Shown: positions 33,180 to 42,698 of the stretch, piece by piece | Numbering within the stretch: the stretch's first letter is position 1 | How the letters are laid out: each line of letters begins with the position of its first letter | Assembly (NCBI GenBank): GCA_002255955.1 | Contig: NKIM01000011.1 | Span: 83,226-147,225 of the forward strand | Direction: 5' to 3' | DNA: 64,000 nt | Source: Burkholderiales bacterium PBB2 | GTDB taxonomy: Bacteria > Pseudomonadota > Gammaproteobacteria > Burkholderiales > Burkholderiaceae_C | Translations under genes and position numbers: made by a program | The notes under the pieces: generated by a model | Told to the model about the DNA's origin: nothing | Databases searched by the model: none | The model's input: only the letters and a program-made list of their open reading frames with translations

Positions 33180-35108
33180 ATGGCCCTGGTCACCAAACAG
33201 CGCGAAACCGTCAGCGCCCCTGCCCTCGCCCCCGGTCTGGTCAAAGGCATCACCAAGTCGATGACCCGCGACGCCGAAGCCAACCGCAAGCGCGCCCGCA
33301 CCCTGGCCAAGCAGCAGCAGGCCGCCGAACGCGTGGCCAGCGCCTCGACCCAGCTCTCGGCCGGCATCAACGAGGCCGCCTCGGCCTCGGAAGAACTCAA
33401 GCGCGCCGCCGACCAGATCGCCAGCGGCGCCGAGGAAGCCTCGGGCGCCGCCCAGGAATCGCTGGCCGCCATCACCCAGGTGGTGGGCTCGCTGAGCCGC
33501 CAGATGACGGCCTGCACTCAGGCCCGCCAAAAGGCTGAGGGCATGCGCGACATGTCCGGCCGCGTCAACCAGGAAGTCAAGGCCACCATCAGCGCCGTTG
33601 GCGTGGCCGCCCAGCGCCAGGCCAGCTCGGTGCAAATGATGGCCGAGCTGGAACGCCAGGCCGCCAACATCGGCGACATCGTCAAGGCCGTGGCCCGCAT
33701 CGCCGATCAGACCAATCTGCTGGCCCTGAATGCCGCCATCGAAGCCGCACGCGCCGGCCAGCATGGCAAGGGCTTTGCCGTGGTCGCCGACGAGGTGCGC
33801 ACCCTGGCCGAAACCAGCGAAAAGAGCGCCAAGCAGATCCAGGATCTGGTGGGTCAAATCCAGGGCGAGGTCGGCGTGATCGCCGAAGGCATCAACCAGT
33901 CGGCCGATGCCGTGCAGTCCGAGGTCGAGAAGAGCGAACAGATCCTGCAGCAGCTGGCCCGCATCGGCCAGGACGCGGCCGAGATCGTCTCCGGCGCCGT
34001 CGAGATCGCCAGCGCCGCCAGCCAGAGCAGCACCGCGGCCAACCAGGCGCTCAAGGGCGCCGAGCAGATCGCCGCCGCCGCGACCGAGCAGTCCTCGGCC
34101 TGCGAAGAGGCCGCCAAGACCGTGCAGGAGCAAAGCGCCGCGCTCGAGGAATGCGAGCAGACGGCCCAGAACCTCTCGGAGATCGCCGAAGAGCTGAAGA
34201 GCTCGACCGACATCGCCAAGAGCGCCGAAGAGGTGGCCTCGGCCGCCGAAGAGCTGTCCAGCGCCGTGGCCGAAATCACCCGGGCGGCCAGCCAGATCAT
34301 GGTGGCCCTGGAGCAGATCCGCAAAGGCGCGCAAAGCCAGGCCAGCGCCACCACCGAATCGGCCGCGGCCGTCAGCCAGATCAGCCGCGGCGCCCAGATC
34401 GCCGACGAGCGCGCCACCGAAGCCAGCCAGCGCGCCGCCGCCATCCGCAGCCTGATGGGCGAGAACAAGCAGCACATCGACAGCCTGGTGCGCACCATCG
34501 GCGGCAGCGTCGAGGCGACCCGCGCCAGCATGAAGCAGATCAAGGAGCTGGAGCTGGTCAGCCGCAAGATCGACAAGATCGTCGATGCGATCACGCAAGT
34601 CTCCATCCAGACCAATATGCTGGCCGTCAACGGCAGCATCGAAGCCGCGCGCGCCGGCGAGTACGGCAAGGGCTTTGTGGTGGTGGCCACCGACATCCGC
34701 AACCTCGCCCACGATTCGGCCGAGAACGCTGACCGCATCAAGGACCTGGTCAAGAGCATCCAGGACCAGATCAGCGCCGTCGGCCGTGACCTCAGCGATC
34801 TGATGAGCGCCGGCCTGGCCGAGGTCGAGAAGACCCGCGCCATCACCGCCAACCTCGAAGCCATGGAGAAAGACGTGGCCCAGGTCGAGCAGGGCAACCA
34901 GGAAGCCGTGGCCAGCGCCCGCGAGATCAGCACCGCCATGCAGCAGGTCAAGATCGCCGTGGACCAGGTCTCGGCCGCAGCCCAGCAGTCCGAGAAGGCA
35001 GCCGAGCAGGCCGCCAGCGCCGCCCGCCAGCAGGCCCAGGGCGCCGACGAGCTGAGCGCTGCCATCGAGGAAATCTCCTCCCTGGCCGACGAGCTGCAAA
35101 GCAACTGA
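33180..35108 (+). CDS. Soluble chemoreceptor with two signalling tips, 642 aa
   Basis: Almost entirely helical coiled coil with no transmembrane segment and no recognisable sensor domain. Two separate receptor tips are present: residues about 175-220 ([20 protein letters not shown] then [18 protein letters not shown]) and about 475-520 ([20 protein letters not shown] then [19 protein letters not shown]). A normal receptor has one. ATG 33180 has AAGGAG about 6 bases upstream. First gene of the chemosensory operon, so it probably signals to the CheA and triple-CheW encoded downstream. Resembles FrzCD in being soluble. Confidence 0.93.
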   Translation: MALVTKQRETVSAPALAPGLVKGITKSMTRDAEANRKRARTLAKQQQAAERVASASTQLSAGINEAASASEELKRAADQIASGAEEASGAAQESLAAITQVVGSLSRQMTACTQARQKAEGMRDMSGRVNQEVKATISAVGVAAQRQASSVQMMAELERQAANIGDIVKAVARIADQTNLLALNAAIEAARAGQHGKGFAVVADEVRTLAETSEKSAKQIQDLVGQIQGEVGVIAEGINQSADAVQSEVEKSEQILQQLARIGQDAAEIVSGAVEIASAASQSSTAANQALKGAEQIAAAATEQSSACEEAAKTVQEQSAALEECEQTAQNLSEIAEELKSSTDIAKSAEEVASAAEELSSAVAEITRAASQIMVALEQIRKGAQSQASATTESAAAVSQISRGAQIADERATEASQRAAAIRSLMGENKQHIDSLVRTIGGSVEATRASMKQIKELELVSRKIDKIVDAITQVSIQTNMLAVNGSIEAARAGEYGKGFVVVATDIRNLAHDSAENADRIKDLVKSIQDQISAVGRDLSDLMSAGLAEVEKTRAITANLEAMEKDVAQVEQGNQEAVASAREISTAMQQVKIAVDQVSAAAQQSEKAAEQAASAARQQAQGADELSAAIEEISSLADELQSN

Positions 35109-35145
35109 GTCCACCGCGCACGCCCTCAGGCCTCAAGGAGTCGCC

Positions 35146-36870
35146 GTGAACCTCAAGCATCAACATCCGGACGGCGAGCCCGCGCGCGCCGACGCTGGCA
35201 GCCCGGCCAGCGATGGCAGCGCCGACCGCCAGTTCGTGACCTTCAGCGTGGCCGGCGAGATGTTTGCCGTGCCCATGGACCCGGTGCAGGAAATCATCCG
35301 CCTGCCCGAAGTGGCCCAGCTGCCGCTGGCGCCCCATGCCCTGGAAGGCCTGGCCAATCTGCGCGGCCGGGTCCTGCCCATCATCAACCTGCGCACCCTG
35401 TTCGGCGCCGAGCGCCGCGAGGCCGACGACGCCACCCGAGCCCTGGTCATCAACCTGGGCCAGGCCCTGGGTTTCATCGTCGACCATGTGGCCAGCGTCG
35501 TGAATGTGGAGCCCTCGCAGATCCAGGCGGCCGACGCGATCCAGAGCGTGGTCCGAACCGAATACCTGAGCGGGCTGATCCAGCAGGAGCGGCCGGAAGG
35601 CGGCACCCAGCTGCTGCTGATCCTGGATTTCGAACGCCTGGTGCAAGCTCAGTTCGGCGGCCTGCAAGCCGCGGGTGAGCTCCGCCGAGAGAGCCGCGAT
35701 GGCCGCAGCAACGACAGCGCCCACACCCCGGTCGAAACCGATGTCCAGCAAAGCGCCGACGGCGAGCGCAGCGGTGGTGACAAAGCCGGTGGCGAAGACC
35801 TGCTGCTGGTCAGCTTCACCGTGGCCAGCCAGGAGTACGGCATCTCGATCAACGATGTGCAGGAGATCGTGCAGCTGCCTGAGCACATCACCAGCCTGCC
35901 CAACGCGCCCATCCATGTCAGCGGCCTGATCTCGCTGCGCCGCCGCCTGCTGCCCCTGCTGGACCTGCGCAGCCTGTTCGGCCTGGGCAGCATCGCGGCC
36001 GACGAGCACCACCGCATCGTCGTGGTGGCCCTGCCACCGGCGGTGCCCGGCGGTGAGCCGGCCCTGGTGGGCCTGATCACCGACACCGTCAAGGAAGTGA
36101 TCCATGTGCCGCGCCGCCAGAACGAGCCCATGCCCGGCATCCTGGCCCGCGATGTGCAGATGCAGGAGTTCGCCTCCATCTGCCGCCTGGACGAAGGCCG
36201 CCGCCTCGTCTCGGTGATTTCCACCCAAGCCCTGCTCGGTCTGGACGCCGTGCAAGAGGCCGCGGCCCTGCAACTGAGCCCCGGCTCCCTCCCCAACGAT
36301 TCAGCCGCCGCGGAGCCCGCCCCCATGCACAGCAGCCCCACCGAAGCCAGCAGCCTGGAGCACCAGGAAGACCTGCAGGTCGTGATCTTCCGTCTCGGTG
36401 CCGAAGAGTTCGGCGTGCCCATCATGAGCGTGCAGGAGATCGTGCGCGTGCCCGAGCTGCTGACCCGCGTGCCCAAGACCCCGTCCTATGTGGAGGGCGT
36501 GATCAATCTGCGCGGCACAGTGCTGCCGGTGATCGACCAGCGCAGCCGCCTGGGCATGGCCACGCTGGAGCGCAACGACCGCCAACGCATCATGGTCTTC
36601 ATGGTCGACGGCATGCGCACCGGCTTCATCGTCGACTCGGTGGCCGAGGTGCTGCGCATCAACCGCCACAGCGTCTCGCCAGCGCCGGCCCTGAGCGTCG
36701 AGCAAGGCCGCCTGATCACCCAGGTGGCCAAGCTGGACGACAACAAGCGCCTGGTCATGCTGATCGACCAGCGCCAGCTGCTCGACGCCGGCGAAGCCCT
36801 GGCCATGCACCAGGCCTTCGAGAGCCGCAGCGCGCCGACGCTGGAGCCCGAGCTGGCCCGCGCCGCCTGA
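35146..36870 (+). CDS. Triple CheW-domain scaffold protein, 574 aa
   Basis: Three consecutive CheW domains: about 24-165 (FVTFSVAGEMFAVPMDPVQE), about 220-360 (LVSFTVASQEYGISINDVQE) and about 410-560 (VVIFRLGAEEFGVPIMSVQE), each with the LRG.-.P.I/L.DLR core (NLRGRVLPIINLRTLFG, LRRRLLPLLDLRSLFG, NLRGTVLPVIDQRSRLG), joined by Glu/Ser/Pro-rich linkers. It would couple receptors to CheA with unusual valency. Start is GTG 35146 with AAGGAG 6 bases upstream. No other cheW gene lies in the operon, though CheA has its own CheW-like domain. Confidence 0.95.
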   Translation: MNLKHQHPDGEPARADAGSPASDGSADRQFVTFSVAGEMFAVPMDPVQEIIRLPEVAQLPLAPHALEGLANLRGRVLPIINLRTLFGAERREADDATRALVINLGQALGFIVDHVASVVNVEPSQIQAADAIQSVVRTEYLSGLIQQERPEGGTQLLLILDFERLVQAQFGGLQAAGELRRESRDGRSNDSAHTPVETDVQQSADGERSGGDKAGGEDLLLVSFTVASQEYGISINDVQEIVQLPEHITSLPNAPIHVSGLISLRRRLLPLLDLRSLFGLGSIAADEHHRIVVVALPPAVPGGEPALVGLITDTVKEVIHVPRRQNEPMPGILARDVQMQEFASICRLDEGRRLVSVISTQALLGLDAVQEAAALQLSPGSLPNDSAAAEPAPMHSSPTEASSLEHQEDLQVVIFRLGAEEFGVPIMSVQEIVRVPELLTRVPKTPSYVEGVINLRGTVLPVIDQRSRLGMATLERNDRQRIMVFMVDGMRTGFIVDSVAEVLRINRHSVSPAPALSVEQGRLITQVAKLDDNKRLVMLIDQRQLLDAGEALAMHQAFESRSAPTLEPELARAA

Positions 36871-36930
36871 GCCCACCGCACGCCCGCCGCCCTCCCGCGT
36901 CACCCACCACCGTTGCCCTCGAGCCGCACC

Positions 36931-38079
36931 ATGAAACGGGTACTGATCGTCGATGACTCGGCGCTGATGCGCAGGCTGATGACCGAGATGCTGAGCGAAG
37001 CCGGCTTCGAAGTCGCAGCCGCACGCACCGGCGTCGAGGGTGTCAACCGCCTGACCGAATGGCATCCCGATGTCGTGACCCTGGACATCAACATGCCGGA
37101 GATGGATGGCCTGACCGCCCTGTCCCTGCTGATGCAGGCCCGCCCCACGCCCGTGGTGATGGTGTCCTCGCTGACCGAGCAGGGAACGCAGGCCACGCTG
37201 GAAGCCCTGGCCCTGGGCGCGGTGGACTTCGTCCACAAGCCCGGCGGCACCATTTCCCTGTCCATGGACCAGGTGCGCGAGGAACTGGTCGGCAAGGTGC
37301 GAGCCGCCGCCCAAGCCCAGCCGCGCCGCCCCAGCGGCCTGAACCGCGACCGCAGCCAGCGCCCGGCGCTGAGCAGCAGCGGCGGCGGCCACAGCCCGCG
37401 GCCCGAGTTTCCGGCACGCAGCCCCCGTGTGGCCGCTCCGGCGCCGGCGCGCTTCTTCCCCGCAGCGCAGGCCCAGGCCAGCGGCGTGGCGACCGAGGCG
37501 CTGCCCGGCCTGGTGCTGATCGGCGTGTCCACCGGCGGCCCACGCACGCTGGAAGACATCCTGCCCCAGCTGCCCGAGAACTTTCCCTGGGCCGTGCTGG
37601 TGGCCCAGCACATGCCGCCGCACTTCACCGAGTCCTTTGCCCAACGCATGAACGGCCTGTGCCGCCTCACGGTGCGTGAGTGCAGCGCCCCCACCCCGCT
37701 GACCCCGGGCATGGTGCTGATTGCCAAGGGCGGCTGCGACATGATCGTCACCGAGCAGTTGGGCCGCCTGGTGGCCCAGCCGCGGCCCGAATCGCCCGCC
37801 CACCCCTGGCATCCCAGCGTCGATGTGCTGGTGGAAAGCGCCATGCGCCGCCTGCCCGCCCAGCGCCTGATCGGCGTGCTGCTGACCGGCATGGGCGACG
37901 ACGGTGCCGCCAGCATGACCCGGCTGCGCCAGAGCGGCGGCCGCACGGTGGCCGAATCGAGCGACAGCGCCGTGGTGTTCGGCATGCCGGCTGAATTGAT
38001 CCGCCTCGGGGGCGCCAGCGTGGTGCGCCCCAGCAGCGGAATTGCCCAACAGATCCAGCACTGGATCTCCGCGTCCTAA
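36931..38079 (+). CDS. cheB: Chemoreceptor methylesterase/deamidase CheB, 382 aa
   Basis: Receiver domain with phospho-acceptor D52 (VTLDINMPEMDG) and a C-terminal methylesterase domain with catalytic S200 (IGVSTGGPRTLE), H227 (AQHMPPHFTESF) and an Asp in GMGDDGA. The linker (about 125-190) is Pro/Arg/Ser-rich and longer than usual. ATG 36931 begins the canonical MKRVLIVDDSA. Follows the CheW gene by 60 bases. Removes methyl groups set by the CheR at 38725. Confidence 0.96.
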   Translation: MKRVLIVDDSALMRRLMTEMLSEAGFEVAAARTGVEGVNRLTEWHPDVVTLDINMPEMDGLTALSLLMQARPTPVVMVSSLTEQGTQATLEALALGAVDFVHKPGGTISLSMDQVREELVGKVRAAAQAQPRRPSGLNRDRSQRPALSSSGGGHSPRPEFPARSPRVAAPAPARFFPAAQAQASGVATEALPGLVLIGVSTGGPRTLEDILPQLPENFPWAVLVAQHMPPHFTESFAQRMNGLCRLTVRECSAPTPLTPGMVLIAKGGCDMIVTEQLGRLVAQPRPESPAHPWHPSVDVLVESAMRRLPAQRLIGVLLTGMGDDGAASMTRLRQSGGRTVAESSDSAVVFGMPAELIRLGGASVVRPSSGIAQQIQHWISAS

Positions 38080-38101
38080 ACGGCGCAACAGGACCCCCAC
38101 C

Positions 38102-38728
38102 ATGGCACTCCGAAAAGTCACCGACGGCGCCACGCTGCACGCAGTCCAGCCGCGCCAGCAAAGCCGGCTCCTGCCCGACCTGCTGGTCCAGCTGAGCGCC
38201 CCTCAGGCCGAGCAACGCCGATGGGCCGCACGCGACCTGGCGGCCCATCCCGATGCCGCGCCGGCTCTGGGCGCCCAGCTGATGATCGAACGGGACAGCG
38301 CCGTGCGCGAAGCCTTGTTCACCAGCCTCAACACCCTGGCCAATGCCACCGCAGCCCAGGCCCTGCTGCCCCTGCTGCGCAGCGACGATGCCCAGCTGCG
38401 CAACGGCGCCATCGAGACCCTGGCCTCGATGCCGCATCTGGTGGCGCCCTGCATGGAACAGCTGCTGCGCGACCCCGACCCCGATGTGCGCATCCTCAGC
38501 GTCAACCTGCTGGGCGAGCTCCGCCACAAGCAAGTGCCGCAATGGCTGCTGCTGGTGCTGGAGCAGGAGCAGGAGCTCAATGTGGTGGCCAGCGCGGTGG
38601 ACTTGCTGGTCGAGCTCGGTGACCGCCAGCACATGCCGGCGCTGCAGAAAGTCCGTGAACGTTTCGCCGACGACGCTTACCTGAGCTTCGCCGTGGACAT
38701 GGCCTTGCAACACATAGGCGCCGCATGA
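38102..38728 (+). CDS. HEAT-repeat protein of the chemosensory operon, 208 aa
   Basis: Five or six HEAT-like repeats of about 31 residues are visible from about residue 28 (for example DSAVREALFTSLNTLANATA, DAQLRNGAIETLASMPHLVA, DPDVRILSVNLLGELRHKQV, ELNVVASAVDLLVELGDRQH). Such repeats make protein-protein scaffolds. ATG 38102 follows CheB by 22 bases; its stop overlaps the cheR start (ATGA). HEAT proteins occur in some alternative chemosensory clusters, where their target is not generally known; CheR or a receptor is a natural guess. Confidence 0.88.
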   Translation: MALRKVTDGATLHAVQPRQQSRLLPDLLVQLSAPQAEQRRWAARDLAAHPDAAPALGAQLMIERDSAVREALFTSLNTLANATAAQALLPLLRSDDAQLRNGAIETLASMPHLVAPCMEQLLRDPDPDVRILSVNLLGELRHKQVPQWLLLVLEQEQELNVVASAVDLLVELGDRQHMPALQKVRERFADDAYLSFAVDMALQHIGAA

Positions 38729-39600
38729 ACACCGAACTCAAAGCCCGCAACCGGGCCCAGATCAGCGAGGCGGACTTCCTCAAGTTCCGCGAGTTCTTCT
38801 ATCGCAAGACGGGCATCCACTTCGAAGAAAGCAAACGCTACTTCGTCGACAAGCGCCTGATCGAGCGGATGGAGGCGACCGGAGCCGAGGACTTCCGCGC
38901 CTACTTCCTGGCCCTGCGCTTCGAGCGCAACAGCCAGGAAGAGCTGCAGCACCTGGTCAACTCGATGACGGTCAACGAGACCTACTTCTTCCGCGAGTCC
39001 TACCAGTTCGACTGCATGGTCAAGGACATGCTGAACGAGGTGATCAAGCGCAAGGCACCGGGTGACCGCATCCGCATCTGGTCGGTGCCCTCCTCCACCG
39101 GCGAGGAGCCCTACTCGATCGCCATCTACCTGCTGGAGCGCTGGGCCCACATCAACGACTACGAGGTCGAGATCCTGTCCTCGGACATCGACACCAAGGT
39201 GCTCAGCGCGGCGCAGCGCGGCGTCTACTCGGCCCGCTCCATCGCCAACCTGCCGCGCGACTACCTGAACCGCTACTTCACCCAGACCCGCGATCAGGAG
39301 TGGACGATCTCGCGCGATCTGGTGGCGGCGGTGGACTTCAGCCAAGTCAACCTCAGCGACCCGGCCGACACGCGGCGCTTCCGCAATATCGACCTGATCT
39401 TCTGCCGCAATCTGCTGATCTATTTCGACGACCTGTCCCGCAAGGTGGCCGCCGAAGCCATGTTCGATGCGCTCAGCCCGGGCGGTTTCATCTGCCTGGG
39501 CCATTCGGAATCGATGAGCCGCATCACTTCGCTCTACCGCGTTCGGCGCTTCGCCGACGCCATGGTCTACCAAAAACCTCTGCAGGGAGAGTCCCCATGA
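38725..39600 (+). CDS. cheR: Chemoreceptor methyltransferase CheR, 291 aa
   Basis: N-terminal CheR helices (FLKFREFFYRKTGIHFEESK; RYFVDKRLIERM) and a SAM-binding catalytic domain with WSVPSSTGEEPYSIAIYLLE, LSSDIDTKVLSAAQRGVYS and IFCRNLLIYFDD. Uses S-adenosylmethionine to methylate receptor glutamates. No TPR extension. Overlaps both neighbours by 4 bases. Length matches ordinary CheR. The receptor at 33180 is the obvious substrate, but neither operon receptor ends with a CheR-binding pentapeptide. Confidence 0.96.
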   Translation: MNTELKARNRAQISEADFLKFREFFYRKTGIHFEESKRYFVDKRLIERMEATGAEDFRAYFLALRFERNSQEELQHLVNSMTVNETYFFRESYQFDCMVKDMLNEVIKRKAPGDRIRIWSVPSSTGEEPYSIAIYLLERWAHINDYEVEILSSDIDTKVLSAAQRGVYSARSIANLPRDYLNRYFTQTRDQEWTISRDLVAAVDFSQVNLSDPADTRRFRNIDLIFCRNLLIYFDDLSRKVAAEAMFDALSPGGFICLGHSESMSRITSLYRVRRFADAMVYQKPLQGESP

Positions 39601-40058
39601 GTGCAGCCCATATCCTCGTGGTCGACGACGCCGCCACCGTGCGCATGTACCACCGCAAACTGCTGGGCGATGCCGGCTGGCAATGCGCCGAGGCCGTCAA
39701 CGGCATGGACGCGCTGGAGAAAGTGGCCAGCCTGCCCGATGGTCAGCGCTTCGACCTCTTCGTGGTCGACGTCAACATGCCCAAGCTCGACGGCTACGGT
39801 TTTGTGCGCGAGCTGCGCCGCCTGCCCCTGGCCCTGCAAGCGCCGGTGCTGATGGTCTCCACCGAGGCGCAAAGCCAGGATGCCGGTGCCGCCCGCCAGG
39901 CCGGCGCCAACTGCTACCTGATCAAACCGGCCAAGCCGGCCGAGCTGGTGCTGACCGCCGCCCTGCTGCTGGGTGACATCACTGCGGCGCTGCAGGCCGC
40001 CAGCGCCGCCGCGGCCCTGCCCCCTTCGCTGAGCCTGCCCAAAGGAGTCCTGGCATGA
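39597..40058 (+). CDS. Single-domain response regulator (CheY-like) with C-terminal extension, 153 aa
   Basis: Receiver domain: ILVVDDAATVRMYHRKLLGD, phospho-acceptor Asp near residue 57 in VVDVNMPKLDGYGF, Thr/Ser in VLMVSTEAQSQD and Lys in YLIKPAKPAEL. About 25 extra residues (Ala/Leu-rich, TAALQAASAAAALPPSLSLP) follow the last helix, not seen in classical CheY. ATG 39597 overlaps cheR, and the stop overlaps cheA. First of two stand-alone receivers in the operon; one may be output and the other a phosphate sink. Confidence 0.93.
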   Translation: MSAAHILVVDDAATVRMYHRKLLGDAGWQCAEAVNGMDALEKVASLPDGQRFDLFVVDVNMPKLDGYGFVRELRRLPLALQAPVLMVSTEAQSQDAGAARQAGANCYLIKPAKPAELVLTAALLLGDITAALQAASAAAALPPSLSLPKGVLA

Positions 40059-42406
40059 GCACCACCGAACTTCTCGACCAATTCGTGCAGGAAGCGCGCG
40101 AATGCCTGGAGCAGATCGGCGAACGCCTGCTGCAGGTGGAGCGCGCGCCGGGCGACGCGGCCCTGCTGAACGATTTGTTCCGCCTGGTCCACACGCTCAA
40201 GGGCAATTGCGGCCTGTTTGATTTCAAGCCGCTGGAGCTGCTGGTGCATGCCGGCGAAGACCTGCTGGACCGCGTGCGCAGCGGCCAACTGAGCTACAGC
40301 GGCCAGATCGCTGACGCCCTGCTGGACGCCATGGACCTGGCCATCGAACTGGTCGAGCGCATCGCCAGCGACGGCCGCCTGGACGACAGCCGCCTGGCCC
40401 AAAGCCAGGCCCTGGCGCAGCAGATCCGTGCCCGGCTGAACGATGGCAAGGCCAGCCCCCCCGAGGCGGCCGCCGCGTCTGCGGCCGGCCCGGCCACGAC
40501 TGCAGCCCCCGACTGGATCCTCGACCTGCCCGAGGCGCAGCGCCGCCCCGGCCGCGTGCTGCTGCGCTACCGCCCCGAGCCGGAATGCTTTTTCAAGGGT
40601 GAAGACCCGCTGCGCCTGGTCATGGCCACGCCGGGCCTGCAGCACCTGGATCTGGCACCCGGCATCGCCTGGCCCGAAGCGGCCGATTTCGATTGCTACC
40701 AATGCCGGCTGGACTTCCTGCTCAGCTGCGACGCACCGCTGGCCTATGTGACCGAGCACTACCGCTACGTGCCCGAGCAGATCGAGAGTTACCTGGTGCC
40801 CGCCGCCAGCGCGCCAGCAGCGACCGCAGCATCGGCACCGGCAGCCACTGCCGGCGCCAACCCCAGCACACTCGAAGCCACCCAGGCCATGCTGGCGCGC
40901 CGCGCCCTGCAGATCTGGGACGAGCAACGCCGCCTGCTGGAGCAGGGCTCGCCCAATGCCGCCAGCCTGCGCGCCACCCGCGAGGTCTTTGCCCACCTGC
41001 TGCAGGTGTTGGCCTGCGAAGGCACGGCCGGTGACGGCGCCCTGGTGCCCGAACTCGATGCCAGCCTGAGCCGCCTGATGCAGGTGCCCGAGAACGCGCC
41101 CGCCTTGCTGGCCTGGTCGGCCCAGCACCGCCCGGGCAGCAATGCCAAGGCAGCGGGCACCGGCAACAGCACCCTGAGCGAAGACCAGGGCAGCGAGCCC
41201 GGTGCCGGCAGCAACGGCCACGGCGATCGCGGCCAGCGCGTGCTCAAGGTCAACCAGGACAAGATCGATCGCCTGATGGGATTGATCGGCGAGATGGTGG
41301 TGGCCAAGAACGCCCTGCCCTACCTGGCCCAGCGGGCCGAGACCTTGTACGGCCAGCGCGACCTGGCCCGCGAGATCAAGACCCAGTACGCCGTCATCAA
41401 CCGCATCGCCGAGGACATGCAGCACGCCATCATGCAGGTGCGCATGCTGCCGGTGGGCACCATCTTCCAGCGCTTCGGCCGCCTGGTGCGCGACACCAGC
41501 AAGCGCCTGGGCAAGGAGGTGCGCCTGGTGATCGAGGGCGAGGACACCGAAGCCGACAAGAACGTCATCGAGTCGCTCGCCGACCCGCTGATCCACATCC
41601 TGCGCAACAGCCTCGATCACGGCATCGAAAGCCCGGCCCAGCGCCTGGCCGCCGGCAAGCCGGCCATGGGCACGCTGCGCGTCAGCGCCCGCCAGGAGGG
41701 CGACCGCGTGCTGCTGGACATCAGCGACGACGGCGCCGGCGTCGACACCGAGCGGGTGCGGGCCAAGGCGGTCGAGCGCGGCCTGATCCCGGCCGAACGC
41801 GCCGAGCTGCTGAGCGAGCATGAAGCGGTGCAGCTGATCTTTCTGCCGGGTTTCTCGACCGCGGACGCGATCTCCGACCTGTCCGGCCGCGGCGTCGGCA
41901 TGGATGTGGTGCGCGCCGCCGTCGAGCGGGTCAACGGCGTCGTCAGCCTGAGCAGCGAGCGCGGCCAGGGCACACGCATCCGCCTGTCGCTGCCGCTGTC
42001 GATGGCGGTGACCAATGTGATGATGATCGAGACCGCTGGCATCCGCTTCGGCGTGCCCATGGACCTGATCATCGAGACCGTGCGAGTGCCGGCCGAAGAC
42101 ATCCACCATTTCAAGAGCGCCCAGACCGCCGTGCTGCGCGGCCGCGTCGTGCCCCTGCGCACGCTCAACAGCCTGCTCGACATGCCTTGTGCACCGCGCC
42201 TGAACAGCGAAGGCGAGCACGCCGTGCTGCTGGTGCGCCTGGGCCAGGAGCCGATCGGCCTGATCGTCGATGAGTTCCACGGCACCAGCGACATCATCCT
42301 CAAGCCCCTGGACGGCGTGCTGGCCGGCCTGACCGCCTTCGCCGGCACCGCCCTGATGGGCGATGGCAGCGTGCTGATGATCCTCAACCCCAAGGAGCTG
42401 CTGTGA
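40055..42406 (+). CDS. cheA: Chemotaxis histidine kinase CheA, 783 aa
   Basis: HPt domain with phosphorylated H46 (RLVHTLKGNCGLFDF), a long variable P2-like region (about 125-395) broken by Ala/Pro-rich linkers, dimerisation helices (about 395-455, LKVNQDKIDRLMGLIGEMVV), HATPase domain with N-box HILRNSLDHGIES (about 512-524), DISDDGAGVD and DLSGRGVGMDVV, and a C-terminal CheW-like domain from about 648. All ATP-site boxes look intact. Overlaps the receiver gene by 4 bases and ends in TGATG shared with the next gene. A Cys/Tyr-rich bit near 205-225 (FDCYQCRLDFLLSCD) in P2 is unusual. Confidence 0.96.
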   Translation: MSTTELLDQFVQEARECLEQIGERLLQVERAPGDAALLNDLFRLVHTLKGNCGLFDFKPLELLVHAGEDLLDRVRSGQLSYSGQIADALLDAMDLAIELVERIASDGRLDDSRLAQSQALAQQIRARLNDGKASPPEAAAASAAGPATTAAPDWILDLPEAQRRPGRVLLRYRPEPECFFKGEDPLRLVMATPGLQHLDLAPGIAWPEAADFDCYQCRLDFLLSCDAPLAYVTEHYRYVPEQIESYLVPAASAPAATAASAPAATAGANPSTLEATQAMLARRALQIWDEQRRLLEQGSPNAASLRATREVFAHLLQVLACEGTAGDGALVPELDASLSRLMQVPENAPALLAWSAQHRPGSNAKAAGTGNSTLSEDQGSEPGAGSNGHGDRGQRVLKVNQDKIDRLMGLIGEMVVAKNALPYLAQRAETLYGQRDLAREIKTQYAVINRIAEDMQHAIMQVRMLPVGTIFQRFGRLVRDTSKRLGKEVRLVIEGEDTEADKNVIESLADPLIHILRNSLDHGIESPAQRLAAGKPAMGTLRVSARQEGDRVLLDISDDGAGVDTERVRAKAVERGLIPAERAELLSEHEAVQLIFLPGFSTADAISDLSGRGVGMDVVRAAVERVNGVVSLSSERGQGTRIRLSLPLSMAVTNVMMIETAGIRFGVPMDLIIETVRVPAEDIHHFKSAQTAVLRGRVVPLRTLNSLLDMPCAPRLNSEGEHAVLLVRLGQEPIGLIVDEFHGTSDIILKPLDGVLAGLTAFAGTALMGDGSVLMILNPKELL

Positions 42407-42639
42407 TGGCCATCCGATACCTGAAACAACACGCAGCCCTGGACGGCCAGATCAGCGTCGAGGACGCCGAGGCCCTGGCCAGCTGGCTGGGCGAACAGGC
42501 CCGCCCCATGGTGGACCTGAAGCGCTGCGAGGGCCTGCACGCCGCCGTGCTGCAGGTGTTGCTGGCCCTGCGCCCGCGCCTGAAAACCCCGCCCAGCGAC
42601 GAACGCCTGGCCCATCTGCTGCTGAGCCTGCCGCGCTGA
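42406..42639 (+). CDS. Small STAS-like protein, 77 aa
   Basis: Starts with ATG 42406 sharing one base with the cheA stop (a GTG at 42403 would add one residue). The short fold pattern DGQISVEDAEALASWLGE then PMVDLKRCEGLHAAVLQVLL follows that of a truncated STAS (anti-anti-sigma-like) domain, in which a Ser is usually phosphorylated at the position here occupied by CEGLHAA; that Ser is absent. So if STAS, it is a non-phosphorylatable variant. The call rests on pattern and operon position and is tentative. Confidence 0.6.
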   Translation: MAIRYLKQHAALDGQISVEDAEALASWLGEQARPMVDLKRCEGLHAAVLQVLLALRPRLKTPPSDERLAHLLLSLPR

Positions 42640-42698
42640 CACGCGCCTCGCCCAGCCACCCCTTGAAGCGACACGCAGCGATCACCGAGGAGCCCGCC

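Noticed and set aside
33165..35114. 649-aa minus-strand frame opposite the double-tip receptor
   Set aside because: Gly/Leu/Asp-rich antisense of a clear receptor gene; no family match and no ribosome site.
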